DNA of 64,000 nucleotides. Source: Cohnella thailandensis (lineage in GTDB: Bacteria > Bacillota > Bacilli > Paenibacillales > Paenibacillaceae). Position 1 is the first letter of the stretch. The number at the start of each line of letters is the position of its first letter. Below, piece after piece: positions 51,789 to 61,362 of the stretch. The notes beneath the pieces are model-generated. The model was given only the letters and a program-made list of their open reading frames with translations. It had not been told where the DNA came from and did not search any database. The stretch lies in assembly GCF_014212135.1 (NCBI RefSeq), contig NZ_JACJVQ010000004.1, forward strand, positions 85,321-149,320. Direction: 5' to 3'. The translations under genes and the position numbers were made by a program.

Positions 51789-54584
51789 TTATTGATCGTC
51801 GCCTCTAAGAACGACCGGCTCCGATCGGTTGCCCGCGTAATCCTCCAGCGCCACGTACACGTTCTCGGCCGTCGAAGCGAATTCGAGGCTGGCCTTCGTG
51901 CTCCGTCCGCGGATGATCCGGTCTTTATTCCCCACGCCGTAGGTGGTCGGGAAGGAATGGAGTACCCCGTTCTCGTAGACGTACAGATATCGCCAGTCTC
52001 TCGTCTCCGGCATCGGCAGGTGGAGCGTATCGCCTTCCCAATACCAGTCTTCCGCATAAGGCTCGGCGACTTTGTCGATAAACGTGCCGCTCACCGCCAC
52101 CGCGTCCGCGCGTTTGGGAGCGATCGTCACCACGAACTCGTCCCCGTTGACCGGCATCTTGTCGAAGGTGACGGAGGTGGCGCTTGCGGATACGACCTTA
52201 TTCTCCTTGACCGGCTTCTTGGACGTCGTCCAATGGACCGATTCGACGTTGATCTTCAGATTGCCCGCGGGCTCGGAAGGGTTGGTCCAGCGGACGGTCA
52301 GCTTGCCGTCCTCCGTCGATTCGACCTGAACGTCCGACACCGTCTTCGTCAGGTCGAACGGAAGAACGGCGGCCTCGCCTTCCAGCCCGTCCGCGCCGAC
52401 CGGAACGACTTTAATCGTGCCGGACAGGGCCGGGAGATTCTTGATGTAGAAGACCTCGTCGTACTTGCCGCCGACGAACGTGTCGTTGACATAGACGTTG
52501 TACTGCTTGACGGTCCCGTAGTTGTCGTTCATGTTCCAGCGGATGTTCATTTCCCCGGTGCCGGCGAACGCTTCCTCGATCTCGAGGCCTTTCGGCGCGG
52601 CAGGGCGTACGGCGGAGCCGTCATGGATCCGGATCTCCCCGATATTCATCTGGTACGCATTGGCGGCTTCGTCTCCCGGAGCGAAGACAAGGCCGAAGGC
52701 CGCGATCGATCGGCCCGCATAAGCGCCGAGGTCCAACTCGGCCGTGCTCCAGCCGCCGGTCGCTTCCCCGCTGTTCGGAACCGGAACCTTCGCGACCTCC
52801 CCTGGCCGATCGGCGAAGATCAGCCCGATCTGCATGGAGGAAGAGTCCGTATCCGGCTTGTTGAACGCGATCGACAGCTTCGAGTTCGCGTTGACGCTCA
52901 GCTCGGTCTTATACAGGCGCAGGAACGTCTCCGCGTCCAGCTTGCCGCTGACGACAAGGGAGCTTCCTCCGTTGTAAGCGCCGATCTGCTCGTAGGCTTG
53001 GCGGCCCGAATCTCCCAGGTCGTACTCCGGACCGTAATCGAAGTCGACGGCGAGCCGGCTGCCGGCCGTATCCTGCCACCACTGCCAGGTGACCGGCACG
53101 TCCTGCAGGCTCATGTTCGACCATTCGGCCGGGTTCGAGACCGCTCCGTCGCGATAGTAGGAGAGGCCGTGTCCCGTGTTGAAATCGGTATAGAAGTTCG
53201 CGCCCCCGACGACCGAGCGTTCGGCGATGACCGAAGAGATGCCCGGCCAATACCGGTTGTCGGCATACACGTCCGCAACCGTATTCGTCCGGGAGACCGC
53301 CGTATTCGCCGGATCGACGTTCGGGCCGGACCACCAGAGCTGCTCGCGCAGGGCCGTCATCCACTGGTAATCGTTCTCCGCGCGATGCCGAACCGGCCAG
53401 CTCAGGTTCATATCCTCGTCCAGACCCGCGTGCACGAAGTCCGCTCCGAGCGTCGCCAGGCTGAGACGCGGCACGCCGCTTGCGTCCAGCTTGTTCTTCA
53501 GCGCGGTGCCGTTGACGCTCTTGAACCGGTCGCGTCCGGCTTCGAGGCCCGCAAAGCCGACATCGTTCAAGTCGAAATCGGTGCCGTATTGGCCGTTCAG
53601 GTTGTTCAGATAGGAGGCGGCCGAATTGATCTGGGTGTTCCCCATTCCGTAATCGAAGAAGAAGGACTGCGACACTTGCTTGCCCGTGGCCTTGTCGTAG
53701 AGGAACGAGATGTTGTTGTCGTTGAAGGTGCGGGCGAACGTGTTGGAGCCGGTCGCCGTGTTCAGCGAGTCGTACCATTGAACGTACAGCCCGCCATCCT
53801 GAAGCGCTTTCATGAATCCGACGTAATCGGGAATATCCTCCGTGGCGACGTTGGGATTCTGCTCCTCCTGATTGATGAAGTACCCGTCGTAACCGAAATA
53901 CTTGGCCATCTCGATCAATTTTTCCGCGACCGGGTAGTTGCCTTTCTTGTCCTTAACGATCATCTGCTTGTACGTCTGCTGGCCGCGGTCGTTATTGGAG
54001 AAGAAGATGCCGGCCAGCGCCATCACTCCGTTCTTGTGCGCCGCGTCCGTGTAAGTAGGGTTCGGGATATTCAGCATGCCGAACTCGAACCATTTCTGCT
54101 GCCAATCCTTCTGGGCCAGCTCGTCGTAATATTCGGGAGGGGTGTAAGCCGTGGCGGTTCCGTGCCAAGGAGACCAGTAATCGACATACTGCCAGAAGTT
54201 AAAATGATATTGGGCGAATTTGTTGGTGTAAGGAGCGTTCTCGATAAACGCATTCCCGTAATCGCCGCTGACGTTCGTCATTTGGACGTTCGGGTCCAGA
54301 TTCGGGTTGGCCTGAGTAGAAGCTAGAGGAGCGATCCGCCGTTGAAGCGGGACATGGGAGCGGAGCATTTCCGCGTAAGGGTCGCGTTCGGGGCTCCAGT
54401 CGGCAATATGGCCGCTCGTGTAGCCGTGAACGCTTGGCTGGTTAGCCCCTTGCGCCTGGTCTCCGGCGAAGGGCCACGTGTCCCCGGCCGCCGCCGTAAA
54501 CGGGAAGCCGGCTGTGAACAAGGCTGTCGAAACGCTGAGCACGGTGAACTTGGACCAAGTCTTCTTCTTGTCTCGGATCTTCAA
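51789..54584 (-). CDS. Secreted endo-beta-N-acetylglucosaminidase, GH85
   Basis: A 931-residue exported enzyme that would cut the GlcNAc-GlcNAc core of N-glycans. Signal peptide about 1-33 (SKFTVLSVSTALFTAGFPFTAAAG). GH85 barrel from about 60 to 490 with YDGYFINQEEQNPN, giving Asn238 and Glu240, the assisting residue and acid. A galactose-binding-like sandwich (about 490-660) and fibronectin-III-like repeats follow (KGLEIEEAFAGTGEMNIRWN; VSDVQVESTEDGKLTVRWTNPSEPAG). No LPXTG or S-layer motif at the end, so it is released or held by other means. The start is TTG at 54584 after AAGGAGAATGATTCA; the open frame upstream is unrelated to the family. Confidence 0.88.
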   Translation of the reverse strand: MKIRDKKKTWSKFTVLSVSTALFTAGFPFTAAAGDTWPFAGDQAQGANQPSVHGYTSGHIADWSPERDPYAEMLRSHVPLQRRIAPLASTQANPNLDPNVQMTNVSGDYGNAFIENAPYTNKFAQYHFNFWQYVDYWSPWHGTATAYTPPEYYDELAQKDWQQKWFEFGMLNIPNPTYTDAAHKNGVMALAGIFFSNNDRGQQTYKQMIVKDKKGNYPVAEKLIEMAKYFGYDGYFINQEEQNPNVATEDIPDYVGFMKALQDGGLYVQWYDSLNTATGSNTFARTFNDNNISFLYDKATGKQVSQSFFFDYGMGNTQINSAASYLNNLNGQYGTDFDLNDVGFAGLEAGRDRFKSVNGTALKNKLDASGVPRLSLATLGADFVHAGLDEDMNLSWPVRHRAENDYQWMTALREQLWWSGPNVDPANTAVSRTNTVADVYADNRYWPGISSVIAERSVVGGANFYTDFNTGHGLSYYRDGAVSNPAEWSNMSLQDVPVTWQWWQDTAGSRLAVDFDYGPEYDLGDSGRQAYEQIGAYNGGSSLVVSGKLDAETFLRLYKTELSVNANSKLSIAFNKPDTDSSSMQIGLIFADRPGEVAKVPVPNSGEATGGWSTAELDLGAYAGRSIAAFGLVFAPGDEAANAYQMNIGEIRIHDGSAVRPAAPKGLEIEEAFAGTGEMNIRWNMNDNYGTVKQYNVYVNDTFVGGKYDEVFYIKNLPALSGTIKVVPVGADGLEGEAAVLPFDLTKTVSDVQVESTEDGKLTVRWTNPSEPAGNLKINVESVHWTTSKKPVKENKVVSASATSVTFDKMPVNGDEFVVTIAPKRADAVAVSGTFIDKVAEPYAEDWYWEGDTLHLPMPETRDWRYLYVYENGVLHSFPTTYGVGNKDRIIRGRSTKASLEFASTAENVYVALEDYAGNRSEPVVLRGDDQ

Positions 54585-54689
54585 TGAATCATTCTCCTTT
54601 GCAGCGTTTTTTCTTCCTAAGTACGTTGCTCCGTTGGTTCCATCCGGCCCCCTTTCGTAAACGGTACCCTTTCGGTTCCCCCCTAATCT

Positions 54690-54721
54690 ATTATATGAAA
54701 CCCCTTTCATGTAGAGGTCAA
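54690..54721 (-). promoter_or_regulatory. Endoglycosidase promoter with dyad in a 20-bp spacer
   Basis: On the minus strand TTGACC (54721-54716) and a perfect TATAAT (54695-54690) are 20 bases apart. The spacer holds TGAAAGGGGTTTCA, a perfect-armed dyad (54709-54696). This resembles cre in its arms but lacks the central CG. The long spacer suggests that expression needs an activator. The rest of the 290-bp gap to the AraC gene shows no gene. Confidence 0.5.
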
Positions 54722-54875
54722 AGTAAAGATTTGGTGGACAAACTAAAGAAAAAGCGCAATCCACTCTAGAATCGAAGCAGACAGCACATGGGGAGGCGAG
54801 CATTCAGCTAGGCGTGCCGAATAGGCTGGATACGAAATTCCATACGCGTCCATGGAGTCTAATTCGGATAGCGGT

Positions 54876-55754
54876 TTAATGCTTCGCCCATTTTTTGCGG
54901 TACTGATGAGGCGTGATTCCCATACGGGATTTGAATAGCTTGCAGAAGTAAGAGCAATTCGTTAAGCCGATCTCCTCCGCGATGAGAGAGATCGGTTTAT
55001 TTGTCGTCGTCAGCGATAGAACGGACTGGTGAATCCTTCGGGTGGCGAGATACTCGGTGATGCTGATTCCGGTGGCCTCTTTAAACAAGTGGGACAAGTG
55101 ATAAGGGGACTGATGCAGGGATTTGGCCATCTCCTCCAGCCGAAACGGAACCGTGTAGTTAGCCTCGATCCAGCTCAGCATCTTTTCCACAGGGTAAGGC
55201 TTGCGGCGAGCCGGATAGGCGGCGGCCTGCTCGCTCGATTTCTCCCATAACTGCTTAACGGCACGAAAAAGAAGAACGAGAAACAAAGAAGCCTCTTCGT
55301 GCCTCTCGGTCTCGGACAGCGAGCTTAGCTTGTCGTTCATATCGTTGAACAGCGTGTCCAGAAGATCGGAAACATCGACGCCATAAAGGCAGGGATAGGG
55401 CAGCTTGCCCTCGCAAATAAAGGCGAAGAAAGAATGGAGAGCGGGCCACTTCTCGAAATAGGCTTCGAACAGGGTCGGCTCGAATATGGCAAGGGAGCGT
55501 TCGAACGCTTGACCTTCCGAATAATCGAACTGCAGGTGATGAAGCTGATAGGGTTGGAAAATGCAGAGCATGCCCGGCTTGATTTCGTAGCGGACGTTGC
55601 CCACGATCATGGTCCCTCGGCCTTGATGGATGTACAGAATCTCGACGCCAAGGTGGGAATGGAACGTCTCCCGATGCTCGTTGTTGACGCTCTTGCGTTT
55701 ATAGGCGAAATGCAGGGGCTCCTCGCTGTAGTTCATCGCAACAAACGGCACCAT
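54876..55754 (-). CDS. AraC family transcriptional regulator with cupin sensor domain
   Basis: A 292-residue regulator: N-terminal cupin (FHSHLGVEILYIHQGRGTMIVGNVRYEIKPGMLCIFQPYQLHHLQ), a linker, and two C-terminal helix-turn-helix motifs (FRLEEMAKSLHQSPYHLSHLFKEATG; ISLIAEEIGLTNCSYFCKLFKSRMG). The ATG at 55754 follows GGGAGGAGACC; an ATG at 55781 is less likely. It is divergent from the two Gfo/Idh genes and upstream of the endoglycosidase; either may be its target. Confidence 0.92.
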   Translation of the reverse strand: MVPFVAMNYSEEPLHFAYKRKSVNNEHRETFHSHLGVEILYIHQGRGTMIVGNVRYEIKPGMLCIFQPYQLHHLQFDYSEGQAFERSLAIFEPTLFEAYFEKWPALHSFFAFICEGKLPYPCLYGVDVSDLLDTLFNDMNDKLSSLSETERHEEASLFLVLLFRAVKQLWEKSSEQAAAYPARRKPYPVEKMLSWIEANYTVPFRLEEMAKSLHQSPYHLSHLFKEATGISITEYLATRRIHQSVLSLTTTNKPISLIAEEIGLTNCSYFCKLFKSRMGITPHQYRKKWAKH

Positions 55755-55884
55755 GGTCTCCTCCCGCCGATCCGTCCTCATAACCGCAATATAGCGTTAT
55801 TTTCTCCCCCTTGCAAGAGCACAACGATTCTCCCCGATAGGCTATTATCCTTGTAGGAAGACCGATTGCCTGGAGGGAGAAGCG

Positions 55885-57048
55885 ATGTTGAAGATAGCGA
55901 TCATAGGGGCGGGAGCGATCTCGTCGAGCCACATCGAAGGGTATCTGCGATTTAAGGATCGCTGCGAGGTCGTCGCCTTGTGCGATCTTTATCCCGAGAA
56001 GGCCGAAGCCAGGAAAGAGCAATATGGACTCGAAGCGAAGGTTGTCCGGGATTACAAGGAGCTGCTCGGGGACGGGATCGATCTCGTGTCCGTGTGCATG
56101 CCGCCTTATTCCCACGCGCCGGCGACGATCGATTTCCTGAACGCGGGAAGCCATGTCCTCGTCGAGAAGCCGATGGCTTCTTCCCTTGAGGAATGCGACG
56201 CCATGATCGAAGCCGCGCGGATGAACGGCAAAGTTCTGTCCGTCGTCGCGCAGAATCGGTTCCGGAACCCGATCATGAAGCTGAAGAAAGTGCTGGACAG
56301 CGGAATGGCCGGCCCCATCCTTCACGCGCAGGTCGATTCCTTCTGGTGGAGAGGGCACTGCTATTACGATTTGTGGTGGCGCGGCACATGGGAGAAGGAA
56401 GGCGGAGGACCCACGCTGAACCATGCGGTTCATCATATCGACGCGCTGCTCTGGATGCTGGGTCGTCCTAGCGAGGTTCAAGCGTTCATGAGCAATGTCG
56501 CGCACGATAACGCGGAGGTGGAGGACCTGTCCATCGCGCTGCTTCGTTATCCGAACGGAGCTCTGGGACAGCTGACGAGCTCGGTGGTCCATCACGGAGA
56601 AGAGCAGCAGATTATTTTCCAAGGGCAGCATGCCCGCATCTCGGCGCCTTGGAAGGTAACGGCCTCGACATCGCTGCCGAACGGGTTCCCCGTGCGCAAC
56701 TCGGAGTTGGAAGGGCAGATTCACGATCTGCATGAGCGACTGCCCGATCTTCCATACGAAGGCCACGCGGCGCAGATCGACAACGTGCTATCCGCCATCG
56801 AGACGGGAGAACCGGTGTTGATCGACGGCGACAGCGGCCGGAGCACCTTGGAGCTGATCATGAGCATCTATAAATCCGCGAGCACGGGAGAGAAGGTCAG
56901 CCTTCCTCTGGCCAAAGACGATCCGTTCTATACGAGCGAAGGCTTAATGAGGAACGTGACCCATTTCTATGAGAAAAGCGGCCATGTGGAAAATTTCGCC
57001 CCGCAAGCCATCACGACCGGCAGCAGCTACGAGGCGAAGGACAATTAA
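55885..57048 (+). CDS. Gfo/Idh/MocA family oxidoreductase, copy 1
   Basis: A 387-residue NAD(P)-dependent dehydrogenase or redox-assisted glycosidase: Rossmann motif IAIIGAGAISSSHIEGYLRF, the EKP motif HVLVEKPMAS and a C-terminal domain with GGGPTLNHAVHHIDALLWMLG, whose HHxD supplies the catalytic His. Substrates are sugars or sugar derivatives. GGAGGGAGAAGCG precedes the ATG. The next gene is a family member that starts 22 bp after its stop, so the two form an operon, likely for sugars released by extracellular glycosidases. Confidence 0.92.
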   Translation: MLKIAIIGAGAISSSHIEGYLRFKDRCEVVALCDLYPEKAEARKEQYGLEAKVVRDYKELLGDGIDLVSVCMPPYSHAPATIDFLNAGSHVLVEKPMASSLEECDAMIEAARMNGKVLSVVAQNRFRNPIMKLKKVLDSGMAGPILHAQVDSFWWRGHCYYDLWWRGTWEKEGGGPTLNHAVHHIDALLWMLGRPSEVQAFMSNVAHDNAEVEDLSIALLRYPNGALGQLTSSVVHHGEEQQIIFQGQHARISAPWKVTASTSLPNGFPVRNSELEGQIHDLHERLPDLPYEGHAAQIDNVLSAIETGEPVLIDGDSGRSTLELIMSIYKSASTGEKVSLPLAKDDPFYTSEGLMRNVTHFYEKSGHVENFAPQAITTGSSYEAKDN

Positions 57049-57070
57049 CAGACGCGGAGGGACGATCGGC

Positions 57071-58144
57071 ATGCAGAAGAACGACGGAATGAACTACGCC
57101 CCGAAGGGGAAGCCCAACCCGGTGGTCAAGCCCGGAGAATTCGTCATCGCGGCCGTCGCGCTCGACCACGGCCATATTTACGGCATGGTGAACGGCTTGC
57201 TGGAAGCGGGCGCTACGCTGAAGTGGGTATACGATCGCGACCCCGCCAGAGCGGAGGCCTTCAAGAGCAAGTACCCTCAAGCGAAGATAGCTTCTTCCGA
57301 GAAGGAAGTTCTCGAGGATCCGGAAGTACGCTTGGTGGCCGGCGCCGCGATAACGTCCGAACGCTGCGCGTTAGGCTTGCGGGCGATGGACGCGGGCAAG
57401 GATTATTTTACGGACAAGGCGCCGTTCACGACCCTGGAGCAATTGGCGGCGGCTCGCGCCAAGGTCCGCGAAACGGGCAAAAAGTACATGGTCTATTACA
57501 GCGAGAGGCTGCATGTCGAATCGGCCGTTTACGCCGGTCAGCTTATCGAGCAAGGGGCCATCGGCCGGGTCGTTCAAGTGACGGGCTTCGGCCCGCACCG
57601 ATTGAATGCGCCGTCGCGGCCGGAGTGGTTCTTCCGGAAGGAGCATTACGGAGGGATCATCTGCGACATCGGCAGCCATCAGATCGAGCAGTTTCTCTTC
57701 TACGCCGGATGCAAGAACGCAAAGGTGCTGCACAGCAAGATCGCGAACTACAGCTGCCCCGAATATCCGGAGCTTGACGACTTCGGCGATGCCGCGTTGT
57801 TAGGGGATAACGGCGCGACGAACTACTTCCGGGTGGACTGGCTCACCCCTGATGGGTTAGGCGTCTGGGGAGACGGGCGCACGGTCATCTTGGGAACGGA
57901 AGGGTACGTCGAGCTGAGAAAGTATATCGATATCGGTCGGGAGAGCTCCGGCAATCACGTGTACCTGGTCAATCAAGAGGGAGAATTCCACTATCAGGTG
58001 AGCGGACAGATCGGGTATCCCTTCTTCGGAGAGCTTATTCTGGATTGCTTGAACCGGACCGAGAACGCGATGACGCAGGATCACGCATTCCTGGCGGCGG
58101 AGCTGTGTCTCAAAGCTCAAGCGATGGCTATTAAAATTAGTTAG
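57071..58144 (+). CDS. Gfo/Idh/MocA family oxidoreductase, copy 2
   Basis: A 357-residue family member with an atypical N-terminus: VIAAVALDHGHIYGMVNGLLEAGATLKWVYDRDPARAEAF instead of the GxGxxG start. The EKP position reads YFTDKAPFTT, and the C-terminal site is GGIICDIGSHQIEQFLFYAG. The HGH and DKAP variants are typical of a distinct subgroup. I use the ATG at 57071 (GCGGAGGG upstream); the frame runs further up within the copy 1 gene. It likely acts on a derivative of the copy 1 product. Confidence 0.9.
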   Translation: MQKNDGMNYAPKGKPNPVVKPGEFVIAAVALDHGHIYGMVNGLLEAGATLKWVYDRDPARAEAFKSKYPQAKIASSEKEVLEDPEVRLVAGAAITSERCALGLRAMDAGKDYFTDKAPFTTLEQLAAARAKVRETGKKYMVYYSERLHVESAVYAGQLIEQGAIGRVVQVTGFGPHRLNAPSRPEWFFRKEHYGGIICDIGSHQIEQFLFYAGCKNAKVLHSKIANYSCPEYPELDDFGDAALLGDNGATNYFRVDWLTPDGLGVWGDGRTVILGTEGYVELRKYIDIGRESSGNHVYLVNQEGEFHYQVSGQIGYPFFGELILDCLNRTENAMTQDHAFLAAELCLKAQAMAIKIS

Positions 58145-58167
58145 AATTAATAGGATGATTATGGCGT

Positions 58168-58203
58168 AGTCCCGACGATCCGTGCGGTTGTCGGGGCTTT
58201 CTA
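58168..58203 (+). terminator. Terminator after the Gfo/Idh operon
   Basis: AGTCCCGAC pairs with GTCGGGGCT (one G-U) followed by a short T-run. Confidence 0.75.
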
Positions 58204-58218
58204 TCGGGGGGTATATCC

Positions 58219-58698
58219 ATGGGTATCCTTTATTATCTTACTTTTGCTTCCGCAATCGGATCGGGGCTGCTGGCCGGCATCTTTTTCGCTTTCTCGACCT
58301 TTGTAATGACCGCGTTATCCCGCCTGCCGGCAGAACAGAGCATTTCTGCCATGCAGACTATCAATACCGATATCGTACGATCCCTGTTCATCGCGGTTTT
58401 CATGGGCGCAACCGTTCTGAGCGTCATTTTGGGAATAGCTTCATTCTTCAAGATAGGATCTCCTAGCTCCGCCTATGTGCTTGCGGGCAGTGTGCTCCTA
58501 TTCGTTGGCGCCTTTCTGGTTACGGTCGTCTTTAATGTGCCTCTCAACGATACTCTGGCCGTTGCCGATCCAAGGAGCCCGAATGGAGCGCGGGCGTGGC
58601 AAGACTACCTGAACGGGTGGATGCCGTGGAATCATGTTCGTACGCTTACTTCAATCGCCGCTCTGGTTTGTTTTATCGTCGCTATTCGCAAGTGGTGA
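58219..58698 (+). CDS. DUF1772 (anthrone oxygenase-like) membrane protein
   Basis: A 159-residue protein with four predicted helices and the DUF1772 pattern: GSGLLAGIFFAFSTFVMTALSRLPAEQSISAMQTIN, FNVPLNDTLA, and a final WMPWNHVRTLTSIAALVCFIVAI. Some fungal relatives oxidise anthrones; bacterial members are unassigned. GGGGGGTATATCC precedes the ATG. It converges with the SDR gene, with a terminator between. Confidence 0.85.
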   Translation: MGILYYLTFASAIGSGLLAGIFFAFSTFVMTALSRLPAEQSISAMQTINTDIVRSLFIAVFMGATVLSVILGIASFFKIGSPSSAYVLAGSVLLFVGAFLVTVVFNVPLNDTLAVADPRSPNGARAWQDYLNGWMPWNHVRTLTSIAALVCFIVAIRKW

Positions 58699-58705
58699 GA
58701 ACGCA

Positions 58706-58747
58706 AAGCGCAAGCTGCCCGGAAGGGACGGCCTGCGCTTCCTTTTT
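58706..58747 (+). terminator. Terminator between DUF1772 and SDR genes
   Basis: AAGCGCA pairs with TGCGCTT around a longer partly paired loop, and CCTTTTT follows. Confidence 0.7.
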
Positions 58748-58748
58748 A

Positions 58749-59492
58749 TCAGATCTCTTGCAAGGTGGGCCGAAGCGTAATCTCGTTTACGGCGGCATCG
58801 TCGGGTTCGTTGATGGCGAAGGCGACCGCCCTGGCGACGCTGTCGGGCGATAGAGCCAGTCCGCTTCCCGGAGTCGCGACATTTTGGTATTCGGGCGGAA
58901 GCGCGCCGATCGCCGTCTCCGTCGCCACCATTCCCGGGGAGATGTTGGTGGCCCGAATGCGGGAGGCTGCCGATTCTTCCTGGCGCAGGCCTTCGGTGAT
59001 CGCCCGGACGGCATGCTTGGTCGCGCTGTACACGGCCGTTACGGGAACGACTTTGTGCCCCATTAGCGAAGATACGTTGATGATATGCCCCGATTGCTGC
59101 TCCCTCATCGCGGGCAGCACCGCGGCGATGCCGTACAGAACCCCCTTGATGTTCACGTCGATCATGCGCTCCCAATCGTCGACCTTCCGTTCGTTCAGCA
59201 AGGAGTTGGGCATAATGCCGGCATTGTTGATCAGCACGTCAATCCGTCCGTACTGTTGCAAGGCGGCCTGCGCTACTTCTTGGATCTCTTGTCGCGAGCT
59301 TACGTCGGCCGTCCGGAAAATCGCTTCTCCGCCGTCCCGTTCGATTTCGCCGGCAAGAGCTTGCAGCCGATCTTCCTTTCTTCCGGTCAATACGAGCTTA
59401 GCCCCGTGACGGGCCAGCAGTCTCGCGATCGCTTCCCCGATTCCGCCGGTCGCTCCGGTCAATACAACCACTTTCGATTTTATATTTTCCAT
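58749..59492 (-). CDS. Short-chain dehydrogenase/reductase
   Basis: A 247-residue classical SDR: cofactor motif [20 protein letters not shown] (TGxxxGxG), the NNAG motif (INNAGIM), Ser of the active site in NVSSLMGHK and the catalytic YSATK (Tyr, Lys). It would reduce a carbonyl with NADPH. It is divergent from a TetR gene with a 16-bp palindrome between them, so it is a likely TetR-controlled detoxification gene. Confidence 0.93.
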   Translation of the reverse strand: MENIKSKVVVLTGATGGIGEAIARLLARHGAKLVLTGRKEDRLQALAGEIERDGGEAIFRTADVSSRQEIQEVAQAALQQYGRIDVLINNAGIMPNSLLNERKVDDWERMIDVNIKGVLYGIAAVLPAMREQQSGHIINVSSLMGHKVVPVTAVYSATKHAVRAITEGLRQEESAASRIRATNISPGMVATETAIGALPPEYQNVATPGSGLALSPDSVARAVAFAINEPDDAAVNEITLRPTLQEI

Positions 59493-59535
59493 AGGTCATC
59501 GTCTCCCGAATGATTAATTGAAGAGTGTTATCTAG

Positions 59536-59551
59536 AGCGTTGCGCAACGCT
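59536..59551. promoter_or_regulatory. Candidate TetR operator
   Basis: AGCGTTGCGCAACGCT, a perfect 16-bp palindrome in the 194-bp gap between the divergent SDR and TetR genes, 44 bp from the SDR start. Confidence 0.6.
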
Positions 59552-59686
59552 TGTTGTATATTTAACGTCCGTTGATTATGATTATATAGAGCGACGGAGA
59601 GGAATCAATCGTTAATCCGCGCGGATCCGTATCATATACGACACTCATTCGCAAATTGTCGATAAATGCTAGGAGGCGACCTGTCC

Positions 59687-60280
59687 ATGGAGGTCAAAGT
59701 CAAGAATGATCGTCGCATTACAAGGACGAAGGAGGCTATCAACCGGGCATTCCTGGATCTATTCGCCAAGAAGGAATTCGAGCGGATCACCATCAACGAA
59801 ATTGCCGATCAGGCGAACGTCAACCGTGCGACCGTTTACCTTCATTACGCGGACAAGTACGACCTGCTCGAAAAATGCATCGAGGATCATCTGAATCAAA
59901 TGGTCGCGGCTTGTTCTCTGAATAAGTCCTTCCAACAAAAAATAACGGATCTATCCGAAGCTGCGGAGGCGCTGAAGTTTCTGTTCGTTTATTTCGAGAA
60001 CCATTTTCTATTTTTCTCTTCCATGCTCTCCAGTCAGCAAACGACCGCGTTTCGCGAATGCATGCTGGGAATTACGAAGGATTTGATCCGGAAGCAGATG
60101 AATATGGAGGGAGTTAACCGAGACATGGACGCGGAAGTCGCGATTCAGTTCACGGCTTCCGCTTTCGTCGGAACGGTGGAGTGGTGGATCGCGAACCGGA
60201 TGCCGCATTCGCCTTCCTATATGGGGGAACAAGCCATGAGGCTGTTCAAGCGGCACGACATTTATTGCGCGGAAGTCTGA
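59687..60280 (+). CDS. TetR family transcriptional regulator
   Basis: A 197-residue TetR-type regulator: helix-turn-helix TKEAINRAFLDLFAKKEFERITINEIADQANVNRATVYLHYADKYDLLEKCI and a C-terminal TetR_C_7-like domain ending VEWWIANRMPHSPSYMGEQAMRLF. The ATG at 59687 follows AGGAGGCGACCTGTCC; an ATG at 59666 overlaps that site. Divergent SDR is the likely target. Confidence 0.92.
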   Translation: MEVKVKNDRRITRTKEAINRAFLDLFAKKEFERITINEIADQANVNRATVYLHYADKYDLLEKCIEDHLNQMVAACSLNKSFQQKITDLSEAAEALKFLFVYFENHFLFFSSMLSSQQTTAFRECMLGITKDLIRKQMNMEGVNRDMDAEVAIQFTASAFVGTVEWWIANRMPHSPSYMGEQAMRLFKRHDIYCAEV

Positions 60281-60343
60281 CGTTGCTGATCGTACGTCCG
60301 CGAATCGCGATGGTTTCTCATGTCCGTTAACGTCGGAAGACGG

Positions 60344-61279
60344 TTACCGGATGTACTCATATCCGTTCACCTTCAACACGATCTTCCCGCGACCATGACG
60401 GCTCTCGATAGCCCGATGAGCATCGGCCGCGCGCTCCAGAGGGAACACCTGCCGGATATGAAGGCTAAGCTTGCCTTGTACATGAAGTTCTGCCAGCTCC
60501 GCAAGGCGGGCGGCCGTGCGTTCGCCTCGGACAATGCGGAGCCCCAGCTCCTCGATGCGATCGTACGCGTAGAAGGTGCAGATCCGGCTCTTGTCCGCGA
60601 CGAGTTCGACGGCCGCCTCAAGCCCTTCGCCTCCGGCCGTATCGAATGCGCAGTCGATTCCGTCCGGGGCGAGCCTCCGGAGCCGATCCGCCAATCCTTC
60701 CTCGTACGTGATCGGTTCGGCTCCTAGCGATCGGATATAATCGTGGTTATACTCGCTCCCCGTGCCGATCACTTTCCCCGCGCCCCACTCTCTCGCGAGC
60801 TGGACGGCGATGGAGCCTAGCGATCCCGCCGCGCCGTTGATCAGGACGGTATCGCCGGGGCCGACGCCTATCGCCTTAAAGGCGATGTGAGCTCCCTGGC
60901 CGTTGCCGGTCAGCCCGCCGGCCGCTTCCCAAGACATGCTCCGCGGCTTCGGGGCGATCTGATCCGCGCCGACGACCACGTATTCGGCATAACTATTTAG
61001 TATGGAGAAGCCAAGCACCTCGCTGCCGACCGGGAAGCCGGTTACGCCCTCCCCGACCTCGTCGACGATGCCCGCGAATTCGTTCCCCGGAATCTGAGGG
61101 AACGACACCGTTACTCCATAAGACGGAGTCCAGCCGCTCCGAATCGAACAGTCATAATGCTGGACTCCGGCCGCCATCACGCGAACGCGGACTTGCCCCG
61201 GACCCGCGTGCGGCTCCGGGAGCTCCATCGCTCTCAACACTTCCGGCCCTCCGAACTTCGTAAACGCCGCAGCTCTCAT
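60344..61279 (-). CDS. NADP-dependent oxidoreductase, zinc-free MDR (quinone oxidoreductase-like)
   Basis: A 311-residue medium-chain reductase: MRAAAFTKFGGPEVLRAMELPEPHAGPGQVRVRVMAAG at the N-terminus, IPGNEFAGIVDEVGEGV, and the cofactor motif VLINGAAGSLGSIAVQLARE. The zinc ligands of alcohol dehydrogenases are absent, so quinones or enones are likely substrates. It is divergent from the LysR gene at 61411, a common detoxification pair. Confidence 0.92.
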   Translation of the reverse strand: MRAAAFTKFGGPEVLRAMELPEPHAGPGQVRVRVMAAGVQHYDCSIRSGWTPSYGVTVSFPQIPGNEFAGIVDEVGEGVTGFPVGSEVLGFSILNSYAEYVVVGADQIAPKPRSMSWEAAGGLTGNGQGAHIAFKAIGVGPGDTVLINGAAGSLGSIAVQLAREWGAGKVIGTGSEYNHDYIRSLGAEPITYEEGLADRLRRLAPDGIDCAFDTAGGEGLEAAVELVADKSRICTFYAYDRIEELGLRIVRGERTAARLAELAELHVQGKLSLHIRQVFPLERAADAHRAIESRHGRGKIVLKVNGYEYIR

Positions 61280-61362
61280 TTGATTTTCCCCCTTGGTTTT
61301 CGTAGGCTTCCTTCTACTTGATCAGCTTCATTTTATAACCGATAATCAATATATAAAAATAC

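Noticed and set aside
51792..54326. 844-codon open frame opposite the GH85 gene
   Set aside because: Same reason: an antisense shadow of a GC-rich gene, with low-complexity Arg/Val/Asp content.
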